Assembly: GCF_030012605.2 (NCBI RefSeq)
Contig: NZ_CP114055.2
Reading direction: 5' to 3' (one strand)
DNA from: Bergeyella_A cardium
GTDB lineage: Bacteria; Bacteroidota; Bacteroidia; Flavobacteriales; Weeksellaceae
Length of the DNA stretch: 64,000 nucleotides
The translations under genes and the position numbers were made by a program. Below, in pieces: positions 9,628 through 18,152 of the stretch; the stretch's first letter is position 1; each line of letters opens with the position of its first letter. Below the pieces are notes generated by a model. That model searched no databases. It was given only the letters and a program-made list of their open reading frames with translations, and was not told the DNA's origin.

Positions 9628-9975
9628 ACAAGGGCAAATATAGAGAAAACTATAAAAATTGAAAGAGAACCTCCTTTTTATAGGTAAGAATTGAAAGAAA
9701 GGAGATGATTAATGAATTTATTTTAGTGGATATTTTTTTGTTATTTGTAATCAGTGATATATGTTGTGGGTTTGTTAGGATTTCATTGGTGATTTTTATT
9801 TTGGCATTAAAATTGAATTTAAAGAAAGCAACACAAATGATGAGAAAATTATAAAACACTCATTATTGAAAAAAAATAAAACACAAATGATGAAAATACG
9901 CAAATAATTAAGCACAAGTAATGAAAAAAGTTATTGCGTATTAAGAGGATAGAGAAATCTAACCTCTTTTTTTAT
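9628..9975. other. AT-rich intergenic region with direct repeats and an orphan terminator
   Basis: No convincing gene. It holds three imperfect copies of an ACACAAATGATGAAAA-like motif (about 9830-9930), an inverted repeat ATACGCAA/TTGCGTAT (about 9896-9941), and a terminator-like hairpin at 9943-9974 whose U-tract reads on the plus strand although no plus-strand gene lies upstream. The 69-codon ORF here looks like chance in AT-rich DNA. Confidence 0.5.
9943..9974 (+). terminator. Orphan rho-independent terminator
   Basis: AGAGGATAGA / TCTAACCTCT forms a 10-bp stem with one A-A mismatch, a GAAA loop and seven following Ts on the plus strand. On the minus strand it follows the 9976 gene but lacks a direct U-tract. 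It may therefore end an unannotated plus-strand RNA. Confidence 0.5.
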
Positions 9976-10311
9976 TTATTGTCTTAAGGATTTACTTTGC
10001 TTAAAACTTGCAATCAGATAATATGCAACAAATACAGTAGAAAATCTAATAATAGAAGGGATTACAAGTATAGAATTAAAAAATAAGCGCCCAATAATTA
10101 ATAGAATAATAATCCCTATAAATGAAATACTCATTTTCTTGTGAAGTTTCCATTTTGGCTGATCTACAAAATAAGCTAATCCCCAACCCAGCCCAAAGGC
10201 CATACCATAAAATAGATTGAGTTGCCAACCAACTCCTGCATTTAAGATAAAATAATTAATAATAAAACTAATAGTCGTTCCAATAACGAAATAAAGTACA
10301 GATTTTCTCAT
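9976..10311 (-). CDS. Small polytopic membrane protein encoded directly behind tracrRNA
   Basis: 111 aa, unknown. Hydrophobicity suggests three to four membrane segments: VLYFVIGTTISFIINYFIL, LFYGMAFGLGWGLAYFV, ISFIGIIILLIIGRLFF and IRFSTVFVAYYLIASF, with a short basic loop PKWKLHKK between. The ATG at 10311 is preceded at 7-nt spacing by AGGAGG (10319-10324), a near-ideal Shine-Dalgarno that is itself the 3' arm of the tracrRNA terminator. There is no room for a separate promoter, so translation probably depends on tracrRNA readthrough. Its place inside the CRISPR locus suggests a Cas-linked role, but this is inference; it could be a bystander. Confidence 0.7.
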   Translation of the reverse strand: MRKSVLYFVIGTTISFIINYFILNAGVGWQLNLFYGMAFGLGWGLAYFVDQPKWKLHKKMSISFIGIIILLIIGRLFFNSILVIPSIIRFSTVFVAYYLIASFKQSKSLRQ

Positions 10312-10341
10312 AAAAAAGCCTCCTGATTATGGACAAGAGGC
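10312..10341 (-). terminator. tracrRNA terminator
   Basis: On the minus strand GCCTCTTG (10341-10334) and CAGGAGGC (10325-10318) pair over 8 bp (one G-U), with an 8-nt loop and six Ts (10317-10312). The next base starts the ATG of the membrane protein gene. Confidence 0.85.
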
Positions 10342-10397
10342 GACCCAAATGTTTTCACAACGGAATAATCCTTATTGTGAATTCCTTTCAATTTGAT
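10312..10397 (-). ncRNA. tracrRNA of the type II-C CRISPR-Cas system
   Basis: About 86 nt, minus strand, divergent from cas9. The plus-strand bases 10374-10397 equal the first 24 positions of the CRISPR repeat (crRNA sense) with two differences, so the minus-strand RNA is an anti-repeat able to pair with each crRNA. It is followed by a nexus-like hairpin AAGGATTATTCCG (10373-10361), a single-stranded stretch, and a rho-independent terminator at 10341-10312. The promoter is at 10403-10433. The 5' end is estimated from the promoter, not measured. Role: pairs with crRNA and loads Cas9. Confidence 0.85.
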
Positions 10398-10402
10398 TGG
10401 GA

Positions 10403-10433
10403 CAAATGTAGAAAAATTATTATTAGTAAGCAA
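10403..10433 (-). promoter_or_regulatory. tracrRNA promoter
   Basis: Minus-strand TTG (10433-10431), 20-nt spacer, TACATTTG (10410-10403): a full match to the flavobacterial TTG / TAnnTTTG promoter. It is divergent from, and overlaps the upstream region of, cas9 (ATG 10474). Confidence 0.75.
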
Positions 10434-10473
10434 AATTATTATTAACTTTACACAAATTTTTAAACTCATAACT

Positions 10474-13400
10474 ATGAAAAGAATTTTAGGTCTCGATTTG
10501 GGGACGACATCAATAGGATTTGCTTATGTAGTAGAAGGAGAAACTCCAGAAAAATCCCTAATAAAGGAAATAGGTGTTCGGGTAAATCCTCTAACAACGG
10601 ATGAATTATCCAACTTTGAAAAAGGGAAATCAATCTCTGTAAATGCAGATAGAACCAGTAAGCGCTCCGCAAGGAGAAATTTACAGAGATTTAAACTCAG
10701 AAGAGAAGTCTTAATAAAGATTTTAAAAGAAAATAAAATTATAACTGAAAATACTGTTTTAGCAGAAGAAGGGAAGGGTACAACTTTTCAAACTTTAAAG
10801 CTAAGAGCCCAAGCGGCTAAACAAAAGGTTAGTTTATCAGAATTAGCAAGACTATTTCTTATCATTAATAAAAAAAGAGGCTATAAAAGCAGCAGAAAAG
10901 CAAAAAATGAAGAAGAAGGTCAGCTGATAGATGGTATGTCTATAGCAAGAAAACTTTATGAACAGAACTTAACGCCTGGGCAATTTGTTTATGAACTAAT
11001 AAATAAAGGAAATAAAAGCATACCTGATTTTTATCGTTCGGATTTACAAAATGAGTTCGATAGAGTTTGGGATTTTCAAAAGCAATTTTATGCAGATATT
11101 TTAACCGATGAGTTTTATATAGAATTAAAAGGAAAGGGTCAGAAAGCAACAAGTGCTGCATTTCTTTCAAAATATAAAATCTATACAGCTGAAAATAAAG
11201 GCAGCAGAGAAGAAAAAAAATTACAAGCCTACCTGTGGCGTGCTAAAGCCATATCTGAAAAGTTAAGCAAAGAAGAATTAGCGTATGTCATTACTGAAAT
11301 AAACAATAATCTCAATAATTCAAGTGGTTATTTGGGAGCAATTTCTGATCGTAGCAAAGAGCTTTATTTCAATAAACAAACCGTAGGTGAATATTTGTGG
11401 GAGCAGATACAAAAGAACCCTCATACTTCATTAAAAAATCAGGTGTTTTACCGTCAGGATTACTTAGATGAGTTTGAAAAAATATGGTCTACCCAAGCTC
11501 AATTTTATCCAGATATCTTGACGAATAATCTGAAAAAGGAAATTAGAGATACAGTGATATTCTATCAAAGAAAACTGAAATCTCAGAAAGGTTTAATCAG
11601 CTTCTGTGAGTTTGAAAGTAAAGAAATAGAAATTGTAAAAGAAGATGGGAAATTAGTTAAAAAACTTATAGGTTCTCGAGTAGCACCGAGGTCATCACCA
11701 CTGTTTCAGGAGTTTAAAATCTGGCAAAATCTACATAATGTTACTGTAAGGAAAAAAGATAGCAGGAAAAGAAAAGCTCTTGAAACCGCACAGGAATTGT
11801 TTGTAGATGAAGATAAAGAGATTTTTATATTAAGTCTTGAGCAAAAACAATTGTTGTTTGATGAATTAAATTTGAAAGGAAATCTCTCATCGTCTAAAAT
11901 CTTAGAATTATTAGGGCTTAGCTCGAAGGAATGGGAACTTAATTATAAGCAGATTGAAGGGAATAAAACGAATAGACAGCTCTATGATGCTTATTTAAAA
12001 ATTATAGATTTATCTGGTCATAGTATTTCAGACTATGTAAAAGTGAAATCAACAAAGAGTGATATACAATTAGATGATTTAAATATCCCATCATTAGAGA
12101 TAAAAAATATTGTAAAACAGATTTTTGAAACGATAAATATCAGTACCGATATTCTTGAGTTTAATGCTGAGCTAAAACAAAAAGAATTTGAAAAGCAAGC
12201 GTCTTATCAACTTTGGCATTTATTGTATTCCTATGAAGGTGATAATTCTAAAAGCGGAAATGAAAAATTATATAAGCTATTAGAAGATAAATTTGGCTTT
12301 AAAGAAGAATATGCCAAGATATTAGCCGACATCATATTTTTAACTGATTATGGAAACCTCTCAACTAAGGCAATACGGAAAATCTATCCTTATATTAAAG
12401 AGAATGGATTTAGTGAGGCTTGTAAATTAGCTGGATTTAAGCATTCTAAAGATTCTTTAACCAAGGAGGAAAATCAGCAACGAGTATTGAAACAAAGGCT
12501 AGAACCTGTTAAGAAGAACAGTTTGCGCCAGCCTGTAGTAGAAAAAATTCTTAATCAGATGGTAAATGTGGTTAATAGCCTAATTGATAAATACAGAAAA
12601 GAAGATGAAAACTTTGCATTTGATGAGATAAGAATAGAGCTCGCTCGTGAATTGAAGAAAAATGCTAAGGAGCGTGCAGAATTAGATACACAAGTGAGAG
12701 ATGGAAAAGCCAGAAATGAAAAAATAATAGCTATTTTAAAGTCGTCAGAGTTTGGCATTCCTAATCCTACTAAAAATGATATTACTCGTTATCGCCTTTA
12801 TGAAGAATTAAAGGATAATGGGTATAAAGATTTATATACTAATAGATATATTTCAAGGAGTGATTTATTCACTAATAAAATAGATATTGAGCATATTATC
12901 CCAAAATCCAGATTGTTTGATGATAGTTTTTCTAATAAAACAATCACTTTCAGAGATGTTAATTTAAAGAAAGGGGATCGTACGGCTTATGATTTTATAG
13001 AAAGTAATTATAACAGTGAATTAGAAAATTATCTTTCTCGAGTAGAAGATCTTTATCAAAAAAATATCATCTCTAAGGCTAAATATCAAAAACTATTAAA
13101 AAAAGAATCGGAAATAGGAGATGGATTTATAGAGAGAGACCTTAGGGAAACTCAGTATATTGCTAAGAAAGCAAAAGAAATGCTCTTACAAATTACCAAA
13201 AGTATAGTCTCTACATCAGGAAGTATTACAGACAGATTGAGAGAAGATTGGGACTTGGTCAATGTAATGAAAGAACTTAATTTACCCAAATATAGAGCCT
13301 TGGGACTAACGGAAATGCAAGAGCGAAAGTTTGGGCAGAAAGTGGAAGTAATTACAGATTGGACAAAACGAAACGACCATCGTCATCACGCAATGGATGC

Positions 13401-14739
13401 GCTTACTGTTGCTTTTACCAAACATACCCATATCCAGTATCTTAATTACTTAAATGCCCGAAAAGATGAAAATCATAAGGAGCATAATGTTATCATAAAT
13501 ATCCAGAATTTAGAGACTGAGAAAATTAAGGATAAAAATGGAAATGAAAAAAGAGTTTTTAAAGAGCCAATACCCAATTTCCGTCAGGTAGTAAAGGCGT
13601 ATTTAGAGTCAGTCCTTATTTCTCACAAAGCAAAAAATAAGGTTACTACTAAAAATAAAAACAAAATTTCAGGTAAGAATAATAGGTCTCAAGATACTCT
13701 AACGCCAAGAGGACAACTACATAAAGAAACTGTTTATGGAAAGTATCATTACTATGTGAGTAAAGAGGAAAAAGTAGGAGTTAAGTTTGACAATGAAACC
13801 ATTGAAAAAGTTGCCAATCCATTGTTTAAACAGCTTTTAAAAGCTCGATTAGAAGAAAATAATAATGACCCTAAGAAAGCATTTACAGGTAAAAATTCAT
13901 TAGAAAAAAATCCAATTTATTTAGATGATTCTAAGCAAAAGGTGATGCCTGAGAAAGTTAAGTTAGTTTGGTTAGAGGTAGACTATTCTATTAGAAAAGA
14001 TATCAATCCAGATAATTTTAAGACTGAGAAGTTGATAGATAAAATCCTAGATGAAGGAATAAAGAAGATTCTAAAAGAGCGTCTGAAAGAATATGATAAC
14101 GATCCTAAAAAGGCCTTTTCAGATTTAGATAAAAATCCTATTTGGCTTAATAAAGAAAAAGGAATTGCTATCAAACGAGTTACAATAAGCGGTGTGAAAA
14201 ATGCAGAGGCTATTCATACTAAAAAAGACCACTTAGGAAATGAAATTCTTGATAAAAAAGGTAATCCCATCCCAGCGGACTTTATCCAAACGGGCAATAA
14301 TCATCATATAGCTATTTATAGAGATAATAAAGGTGATTTACAAGAAAATGTGGTTTCATTTTTTGAAGCAGTAGCAAGAGCAAAGCAAGGACTTCCTATT
14401 ATCGATAAAACTTATAATCAGCATTTAGGATGGACATTTCTATTTACAATGAAACAAAATGAAATGTTTGTTTTTCCAAATAAAGAAACAGGCTTTAATC
14501 CTAATGAAATAGACTTATTAGACCCTAAAAATAAGAAAATAATTAGTCCTAATTTGTTTAGAGTTCAGAAGCTCTCTACTAAAGATTATTTTTTTAGACA
14601 TCATTTGGAAACAAATGTGCAGATGGACATCTCTTTAAAAAATATAACTTGGAAACGAGAAAGTTTAATAGGTATTAATAATATTATAAAGGTTAGAATT
14701 AATCATCTTGGGGATATTGTTAGCGTAGGAGAGTATTAA
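10474..14739 (+). CDS. cas9: CRISPR-associated endonuclease Cas9, type II-C
   Basis: RNA-guided DNA endonuclease, 1421 aa from the ATG at 10474; an in-frame extension to 10393 would overlap the tracrRNA and lacks family support. RuvC-I GLDLGTTSIGF (D8), arginine-rich bridge helix (DRTSKRSARRNLQRF), RuvC-II IRIELAREL (E722), HNH IDIEHIIPKS (H807) with downstream SNKTI and KKGDRTAYD, RuvC-III HRHHAMDAL (H972, D975): all catalytic residues are present, so it should cut. Length fits the long II-C Cas9s of Bacteroidota (about 1400 aa) rather than the 1000-1100 aa of Neisseria or Campylobacter. The C-terminal part contains a duplicated DPKKAF...KNPI motif. First gene of cas9-cas1-cas2 with no cas4 or csn2, which defines II-C. 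Confidence 0.98.
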   Translation: MKRILGLDLGTTSIGFAYVVEGETPEKSLIKEIGVRVNPLTTDELSNFEKGKSISVNADRTSKRSARRNLQRFKLRREVLIKILKENKIITENTVLAEEGKGTTFQTLKLRAQAAKQKVSLSELARLFLIINKKRGYKSSRKAKNEEEGQLIDGMSIARKLYEQNLTPGQFVYELINKGNKSIPDFYRSDLQNEFDRVWDFQKQFYADILTDEFYIELKGKGQKATSAAFLSKYKIYTAENKGSREEKKLQAYLWRAKAISEKLSKEELAYVITEINNNLNNSSGYLGAISDRSKELYFNKQTVGEYLWEQIQKNPHTSLKNQVFYRQDYLDEFEKIWSTQAQFYPDILTNNLKKEIRDTVIFYQRKLKSQKGLISFCEFESKEIEIVKEDGKLVKKLIGSRVAPRSSPLFQEFKIWQNLHNVTVRKKDSRKRKALETAQELFVDEDKEIFILSLEQKQLLFDELNLKGNLSSSKILELLGLSSKEWELNYKQIEGNKTNRQLYDAYLKIIDLSGHSISDYVKVKSTKSDIQLDDLNIPSLEIKNIVKQIFETINISTDILEFNAELKQKEFEKQASYQLWHLLYSYEGDNSKSGNEKLYKLLEDKFGFKEEYAKILADIIFLTDYGNLSTKAIRKIYPYIKENGFSEACKLAGFKHSKDSLTKEENQQRVLKQRLEPVKKNSLRQPVVEKILNQMVNVVNSLIDKYRKEDENFAFDEIRIELARELKKNAKERAELDTQVRDGKARNEKIIAILKSSEFGIPNPTKNDITRYRLYEELKDNGYKDLYTNRYISRSDLFTNKIDIEHIIPKSRLFDDSFSNKTITFRDVNLKKGDRTAYDFIESNYNSELENYLSRVEDLYQKNIISKAKYQKLLKKESEIGDGFIERDLRETQYIAKKAKEMLLQITKSIVSTSGSITDRLREDWDLVNVMKELNLPKYRALGLTEMQERKFGQKVEVITDWTKRNDHRHHAMDALTVAFTKHTHIQYLNYLNARKDENHKEHNVIINIQNLETEKIKDKNGNEKRVFKEPIPNFRQVVKAYLESVLISHKAKNKVTTKNKNKISGKNNRSQDTLTPRGQLHKETVYGKYHYYVSKEEKVGVKFDNETIEKVANPLFKQLLKARLEENNNDPKKAFTGKNSLEKNPIYLDDSKQKVMPEKVKLVWLEVDYSIRKDINPDNFKTEKLIDKILDEGIKKILKERLKEYDNDPKKAFSDLDKNPIWLNKEKGIAIKRVTISGVKNAEAIHTKKDHLGNEILDKKGNPIPADFIQTGNNHHIAIYRDNKGDLQENVVSFFEAVARAKQGLPIIDKTYNQHLGWTFLFTMKQNEMFVFPNKETGFNPNEIDLLDPKNKKIISPNLFRVQKLSTKDYFFRHHLETNVQMDISLKNITWKRESLIGINNIIKVRINHLGDIVSVGEY

Positions 14740-14752
14740 CATAAATTAAAAT

Positions 14753-15646
14753 ATGCTTTACCGTTCCATATATATTGGTAATCCAGCTTACTTAAAGCTG
14801 AAAGATAATCAGTTAAAAATCATTTGTCCTGAGTCTAAAATTGAGAAAGGAAGCGTAGCTGTAGAAGATTTAGGATTATTAATGCTTGATCATTGGCAGA
14901 TTACACTTTCTCATCAGTTAATTCAGAAAATGATGGAGGCTAAAGTTGTGGTTATTAGTTGTGATACGAAGCACTTGCCTCAAGGGATTATGCTTCCAAC
15001 CAATGGGCATACACAATATTCTGAGAGAGTGAAGCATCAGATAGAAGCCAGCGAACCTCTTAAAAAGCAACTTTGGAAGCAAACCATTGAGTGTAAAATA
15101 CAGAATCAGATTAAGGTTCTAAATAAGTTGGGAAGATTTTCAGAGCCAATGTATGATTATCTAAAAAATGTTAAATCAGGTGATGTTACAAATATGGAAG
15201 GTATTGCTGCTCAGCATTACTGGAAAAATTTAATTAATCCAGACTTTCTTAGGGGGCGGTTTGGTGATTATCCTAATTTGTTCTTTAATTTTGGTTATGG
15301 AGTACTTCATAGCATTGTTGCTAGAGCTATTGTAGATACGGGTTTATTATTGGTCTTAGGGATTTTTCATAAAAATAAATATAATCCGTATTGCTTAGCA
15401 AGCGATATAATGGAACCCTATCGGCCATTTGTAGATTTACTAGTGATGGATTGGATAATGCAAAACCCAAAGTCTGAGGAATTGGATAAAGAAGCTAAAA
15501 ATCATTTTTTAAATATAGCATCAAAAGATATTTTAATAGATAGACTTAATCGTCCATTAATAGTTGCGGTAAAGATGACCGTATCATCATTGTACAAGTG
15601 CTATACAGGGGAGAAAAGACAAATATCCTATCCTGAAATGTTATGA
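14753..15646 (+). CDS. cas1: CRISPR adaptation integrase Cas1 (type II)
   Basis: 297 aa; metal-dependent integrase that with Cas2 inserts new spacers. Active-site residues are visible: E149 (NMEGIAAQHYW), H206 (IFHKNKYNPY) and E221 (DIMEPYRPFVD), giving an apparently active enzyme. N-terminal beta domain starts MLYRSIYIGNPAYLKLKD, as in type II Cas1. It starts 13 bp after the cas9 stop and overlaps cas2 by 4 bp (ATGA), so all three are one operon. Confidence 0.97.
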   Translation: MLYRSIYIGNPAYLKLKDNQLKIICPESKIEKGSVAVEDLGLLMLDHWQITLSHQLIQKMMEAKVVVISCDTKHLPQGIMLPTNGHTQYSERVKHQIEASEPLKKQLWKQTIECKIQNQIKVLNKLGRFSEPMYDYLKNVKSGDVTNMEGIAAQHYWKNLINPDFLRGRFGDYPNLFFNFGYGVLHSIVARAIVDTGLLLVLGIFHKNKYNPYCLASDIMEPYRPFVDLLVMDWIMQNPKSEELDKEAKNHFLNIASKDILIDRLNRPLIVAVKMTVSSLYKCYTGEKRQISYPEML

Positions 15647-15981
15647 AAAATGAACGCTTAAATGCATATAGAGTTATGTGGGTAATGGTTTTATATGATT
15701 TGCCTACCGATTCCAAGGCAAGTATGAAAGCAGCCAATTTATTTAGAAAACAATTAGTTGATGATGGTTTTTCTCTCTTTCAATTTTCAATGTACATTAG
15801 GCATTGTCCAAGCAGGGAAAATGCAGAAGTTCATATCCGCAGGGTAAAAGATATTCTACCTAAATATGGTAAAGTAGCGATAATGTGTATTACGGACAAA
15901 CAGTTTGAGGGTATTGAAATTTTTTATTCTAGAAAGCAAGAATTGCCTCCTCCTACTTGGCAGCAGCTCGAATTATTTTAA
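15643..15981 (+). CDS. cas2: CRISPR adaptation protein Cas2 (type II)
   Basis: 112 aa, ferredoxin-like dimer that bridges Cas1 dimers during spacer insertion. The first strand VMVLYDLPTDSK carries the conserved D19; SLFQFSMYIRHCPSRENAE and the C-terminal strand GKVAIMCITDKQFEGIEIF match type II Cas2. Its start overlaps the cas1 stop (ATGA). It is followed by a perfect hairpin terminator and then at once by the CRISPR array. Confidence 0.96.
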   Translation: MKNERLNAYRVMWVMVLYDLPTDSKASMKAANLFRKQLVDDGFSLFQFSMYIRHCPSRENAEVHIRRVKDILPKYGKVAIMCITDKQFEGIEIFYSRKQELPPPTWQQLELF

Positions 15982-16000
15982 ATTTTCAATTCTGATTAAA

Positions 16001-16034
16001 AATAAAAACCTTTGATTAACAAAGGTTTTTATTT
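16001..16034. terminator. Bidirectional terminator between cas2 and the CRISPR array
   Basis: AATAAAAACCTTTG (16001-16014) and CAAAGGTTTTTATT (16020-16033) form a perfect 14-bp stem with loop ATTAA; T-runs occur on both strands. It ends the cas9-cas1-cas2 mRNA and, on the minus strand, crRNA transcripts leaving the array. Only 5 bp separate it from the first repeat. Confidence 0.85.
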
Positions 16035-16038
16035 TGAG

Positions 16039-18152
16039 GCTGTGTGATATCCACAAAAGTAATCAAATTGAAAGCAATTCACAACTGATCGGGTGTCAGG
16101 CATGAGGCGGTCGATGCTGTGTGATATCCACAAAAGTAATCAAATTGAAAGCAATTCACAACAGTCCTACAGAATAAGCTTCCAGGTCTACTGCTGTGTG
16201 ATATCCACAAAAGTAATCAAATTGAAAGCAATTCACAACCACCTGAGCTACCAAGAAGATGCAGGGCTAGCTGTGTGATATCCACAAAAGTAATCAAATT
16301 GAAAGCAATTCACAACTGCGTCAAAGATGAGTTTGAGGAGCCCATTGCTGTGTGATATCCACAAAAGTAATCAAATTGAAAGCAATTCACAACCTATTTC
16401 CAGTTCTTCTGGTAGGGAGTATAGCTGTGTGATATCCACAAAAGTAATCAAATTGAAAGCAATTCACAACACTCCGTTTTCATCATAGTAATCTGTTACG
16501 GCTGTGTGATATCCACAAAAGTAATCAAATTGAAAGCAATTCACAACGCTGGATCTATTATTTTGATGGTAGTGATTGCTGTGTGATATCCACAAAAGTA
16601 ATCAAATTGAAAGCAATTCACAACAGTTCTAAATGTAACATTTGAATTACTTTTGCTGTGTGATATCCACAAAAGTAATCAAATTGAAAGCAATTCACAA
16701 CGGGTTCTCTCTGAGCCCTTTCTTATGGTATGCTGTGTGATATCCACAAAAGTAATCAAATTGAAAGCAATTCACAACTGCTCTGAGTTTATCAAATTCA
16801 ACTCTAACGCTGTGTGATATCCACAAAAGTAATCAAATTGAAAGCAATTCACAACCAATTCATTTCAGATGCTATTAGAGTAGAGGCTGTGTGATATCCA
16901 CAAAAGTAATCAAATTGAAAGCAATTCACAACTAATTCTGAGATAATAGAGCTGTTACTCCGGCTGTGTGATATCCACAAAAGTAATCAAATTGAAAGCA
17001 ATTCACAACATTAAAAAAATAATTGAGGATATAAGCCCTGCTGTGTGATATCCACAAAAGTAATCAAATTGAAAGCAATTCACAACGAACTTCGGAGTGT
17101 GCCACTCGGGAAAACTGCTGTGTGATATCCACAAAAGTAATCAAATTGAAAGCAATTCACAACACCTATCTAAATGCTTTAATGAGGCAATGGGCTGTGT
17201 GATATCCACAAAAGTAATCAAATTGAAAGCAATTCACAACATTGTTTTAATTGATGCGTCAAATATACGCGCTGTGTGATATCCACAAAAGTAATCAAAT
17301 TGAAAGCAATTCACAACATCGCATTGATATAATCTGTTCCGTCTGCAGCTGTGTGATATCCACAAAAGTAATCAAATTGAAAGCAATTCACAACCAAGTG
17401 TAAAATTTGTATTTTCAAGGTTTCGCTGTGTGATATCCACAAAAGTAATCAAATTGAAAGCAATTCACAACGGGAGATTCTGCTGGGTTTTACAGCAAAA
17501 GGCTGTGTGATATCCACAAAAGTAATCAAATTGAAAGCAATTCACAACACACAATAATTTTATGAATACAACAACATTGCTGTGTGATATCCACAAAAGT
17601 AATCAAATTGAAAGCAATTCACAACTTTTAACGGCTTTGGTCTCGGCATTCACAAGCTGTGTGATATCCACAAAAGTAATCAAATTGAAAGCAATTCACA
17701 ACACTGCTCAACTCGATAGCTTCATCTATTTTGCTGTGTGATATCCACAAAAGTAATCAAATTGAAAGCAATTCACAACCAGGACTATTAAAGAGCCTCC
17801 ACCTCCCTCGCTGTGTGATATCCACAAAAGTAATCAAATTGAAAGCAATTCACAACAATACTTAAAAGGCACTAAATCACCGTATAGCTGTGTGATATCC
17901 ACAAAAGTAATCAAATTGAAAGCAATTCACAACTAAATGAAAAGAGCATAACAATAAAAGAATGCTGTGTGATATCCACAAAAGTAATCAAATTGAAAGC
18001 AATTCACAACTATCCGCTTTTCTTTAGCTACTGGTGACTCGCTGTGTGATATCCACAAAAGTAATCAAATTGAAAGCAATTCACAACGGGAGTTATGAGT
18101 CGTGAGACTTACTTTAAGCTGTGTGATATCCACAAAAGTAATCAAATTGAAA
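16039..18152 (-). CRISPR. Type II-C CRISPR array: 27 full 47-nt repeats, 27 spacers of 30 nt, one degenerate end repeat
   Basis: Repeats start every 77 bp exactly from 16039 (27 units) and appear identical. On the plus strand the unit begins GCTGTGTGATATCCAC and ends GCAATTCACAAC. All spacers are 30 nt. The last repeat (18118-18152) keeps 35 bp and then diverges. The crRNA sense is minus: there the repeat begins GTTGTGAATTGCTTTC, as in 47-nt repeats known from Bacteroides II-C arrays, and that end pairs with tracrRNA. In this sense each repeat contains TTG at positions 2-4 and TACTTTTG at 25-32, a promoter. Spacer targets cannot be named without a search. Short ORFs reading through the array are artefacts of the 77-bp repeat. 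Confidence 0.98.

Noticed and set aside
9650..9859. 69-aa ORF, minus strand
   Set aside because: Asn/Ile/Lys/Phe-rich chance ORF in very AT-rich DNA, overlapping the promoter side of the 7606-9627 gene; no family likeness.
10393..10473. N-terminal extension of Cas9
   Set aside because: It would cover the tracrRNA promoter and cas9 leader; MKRILGLDLG at 10474 is the family start.
16093..17279. Short ORFs within the CRISPR array
   Set aside because: Made of repeat and spacer sequence; not genes.
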